In this document: positions 63,001 to 64,000 of the stretch, piece by piece | Numbering within the stretch: the stretch's first letter is position 1 | How the letters are laid out: every line of letters starts with the position of its first letter | From: Kangiellaceae bacterium | Lineage (GTDB): Bacteria; Pseudomonadota; Gammaproteobacteria; Enterobacterales; Kangiellaceae | Length of the DNA stretch: 64,000 nt | Assembly (NCBI GenBank): GCA_026196875.1 | Contig: JAPHTP010000102.1 | Span: 33,310 to 97,309, forward strand | Direction of reading: 5' to 3' | Notes under the pieces: model-generated | What the model saw: the letters and a program-made list of their open reading frames with translations, nothing else | Told to the model about the DNA's origin: nothing | Database searches by the model: none | Translations under genes and position numbers: made by a program

Positions 63001-64000
63001 GTGAGTAGATTGCTCAATCAAATTAATCTGCAGCTATTGAAAATAGCTATCTTTATAGCCGTGCCTCTCAGCGTGTTTAGCTTTCTTTATTCAATCAATA
63101 ACGCATCGACATTGGCAATTCAGCATGGTCAAAGTGGGATCGAAAGTGAATATTCCTACCTTGAGTCATTACAAGATGACCTTGATATCGAACAAGCTAT
63201 CTATTCTCGACAATTTATTCAGGTTAAAGAAAATAAGGTGCCGGTAGAATTTGGAGAACAAGCCTATTGGCATAAATATCAGGTCTTGAACACTAATACC
63301 CATAAAGAACAGTTAGTTATTTTGTTTGACAATTACGTCGTAGCTGAAATTGATGTTTATGTCACATCGAAGAATAATATTCTACAAGTAGAGCAACTCG
63401 GTAATTCTCGGTTGTCACAGTCTCTGGAAAAGCGAGCACTTCCATCACTTTCGTTTTCTTTATTACCCAACGAGACGAAAACTATTTTTATTCGCAGCCA
63501 GTCAAAAGGTGGCGCAAATCTACCTTTAGTTCTCTACCACCAGGAAGATTATGAAATCTTTAGATTATATCTTTATCTGCTGTGGGGAGCGTTTATCGGC
63601 CTGATTTTTATTATGTCGATTTATAATCTGATTCTTTATAACGGGGTTAAAGATAGCGTTTATCTTTATTACGTCGGCTATATACTGGCGATCTTGATGG
63701 AGATGGGTCTATTACACGGATTTATCGTCTATTTAGTGCCTAATCTAGTGGTTGAGTTTTTCACTGCCCATTTAACCGCTGTTCACTATGTGATTGTATT
63801 CTTCGCATTAGTGTTTGCCCTGAAATATTTAAAGTTTGACCTCGACGCCGGTCCGGACTTTCGCATAGGGATGGCTTTTGCCACTTTGCTTGTTCCCTTT
63901 GCTGTTAGTTCATTTTGGATGAAAGAATACCAATCAGTTCAAGTTTTCTTCATCATTCAAGGAATTGCTTACTTATTCGTTTTTTACTTACTGGCAAAGA
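63001..64000 (+). CDS. 7TM-DISM sensor protein, N-terminal part, truncated by window edge
   Basis: The frame is open from before 62941 to the last base, at least 333 codons. It shows an N-terminal hydrophobic segment (LLKIAIFIAVPLSVFSFLY), a periplasmic 7TMR-DISM extracellular 2 domain (about 45-180: VEFGEQAYWHKYQVLN, LVILFDNYVVAEIDVYV, TIFIRSQSKGG), then the start of the seven-helix DISM membrane domain (LYLLWGAFIGLIFIMSIYNLILYNGVKDSVYLYYVGY). Such proteins sense a periplasmic ligand and signal through a C-terminal output domain, which lies outside the window. The start is uncertain: GTG 63001 gives a compact signal anchor, ATG 62941 is the alternative. It is divergent from the propeller sensor. 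Confidence 0.8.
   Translation, partial: MSRLLNQINLQLLKIAIFIAVPLSVFSFLYSINNASTLAIQHGQSGIESEYSYLESLQDDLDIEQAIYSRQFIQVKENKVPVEFGEQAYWHKYQVLNTNTHKEQLVILFDNYVVAEIDVYVTSKNNILQVEQLGNSRLSQSLEKRALPSLSFSLLPNETKTIFIRSQSKGGANLPLVLYHQEDYEIFRLYLYLLWGAFIGLIFIMSIYNLILYNGVKDSVYLYYVGYILAILMEMGLLHGFIVYLVPNLVVEFFTAHLTAVHYVIVFFALVFALKYLKFDLDAGPDFRIGMAFATLLVPFAVSSFWMKEYQSVQVFFIIQGIAYLFVFYLLAK

Overview
The window looks like chromosome of a free-living, probably marine, Gram-negative gammaproteobacterium. The evidence is a TonB-dependent receptor, TolC/RND and MacB-type efflux parts, secreted PKD/PPC-domain enzymes, a multisubunit Mrp Na+/H+ antiporter, a Na+-dependent bicarbonate permease of the SbtA type, and many large membrane sensors. 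By eye the DNA is AT-rich (about 40% GC), except for the Mrp operon, which is visibly richer. The closest group I would guess is the Kangiellaceae/Aliikangiella area, with low confidence. I see no tRNA, rRNA, CRISPR array, transposase or phage gene.

Layout. 1-3.6 kb: the end of one and all of two further periplasmic adaptor lipoproteins, then a MacB-type permease (ATPase not in the window). 3.7-11.6 kb: a secreted metallopeptidase, two GNAT acetyltransferases, ung, a 939-aa DUF349 protein, a tandem universal stress protein and small conserved proteins. 11.8-22.3 kb: a small membrane protein, a propeller-type sensor histidine kinase, then an RND efflux operon whose first gene fuses a substrate-binding-protein domain to a TolC-type outer membrane channel. 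22.3-29.5 kb: a diguanylate cyclase, a one-protein hybrid two-component regulator (TPR-kinase-receiver-AraC), and a divergent secreted hydrolase with PKD and PPC domains; a 13-bp inverted repeat lies between the last two. 29.6-36.5 kb: a secreted small protein, a secreted amidohydrolase, a CheX-like protein, a translationally coupled PLP-enzyme/ornithine-cyclodeaminase-family pair, and an AraC regulator with a VOC-fold protein. 36.9-39.7 kb: a subtilisin-like protease and a CDGSH iron-sulfur protein. 40-51.8 kb: an NhaR-type regulator, a hibernation-factor-like small protein, a solitary murF, and a nine-gene, tightly overlapping Mrp antiporter operon, then a Rap1a/Tai-type protein and an unknown. 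52.2-56.1 kb: a CbbR-like LysR regulator, a small membrane protein, an SbtA-like bicarbonate permease, purE and purK, all on the same strand. 56.1-64 kb: a remnant of an AAC(3)-I-like acetyltransferase, a TonB-dependent receptor, a 1210-aa propeller/GAF/degenerate-GGDEF sensor and the start of a 7TM-DISM sensor that leaves the window.

How the parts may work together. The most coherent idea concerns bicarbonate and sodium. PurK consumes bicarbonate, and its gene sits directly behind purE and an SbtA-like Na+/bicarbonate symporter. These lie downstream of a regulator resembling those that control CO2-related genes, so this may be a module that feeds HCO3- into purine synthesis. The nearby Mrp operon and NhaR-type regulator would maintain the Na+ gradient that such a symporter needs. 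The second unusual unit is the efflux operon in which the outer membrane channel carries its own periplasmic ligand-binding domain. Both are inferences from gene order and domain content.
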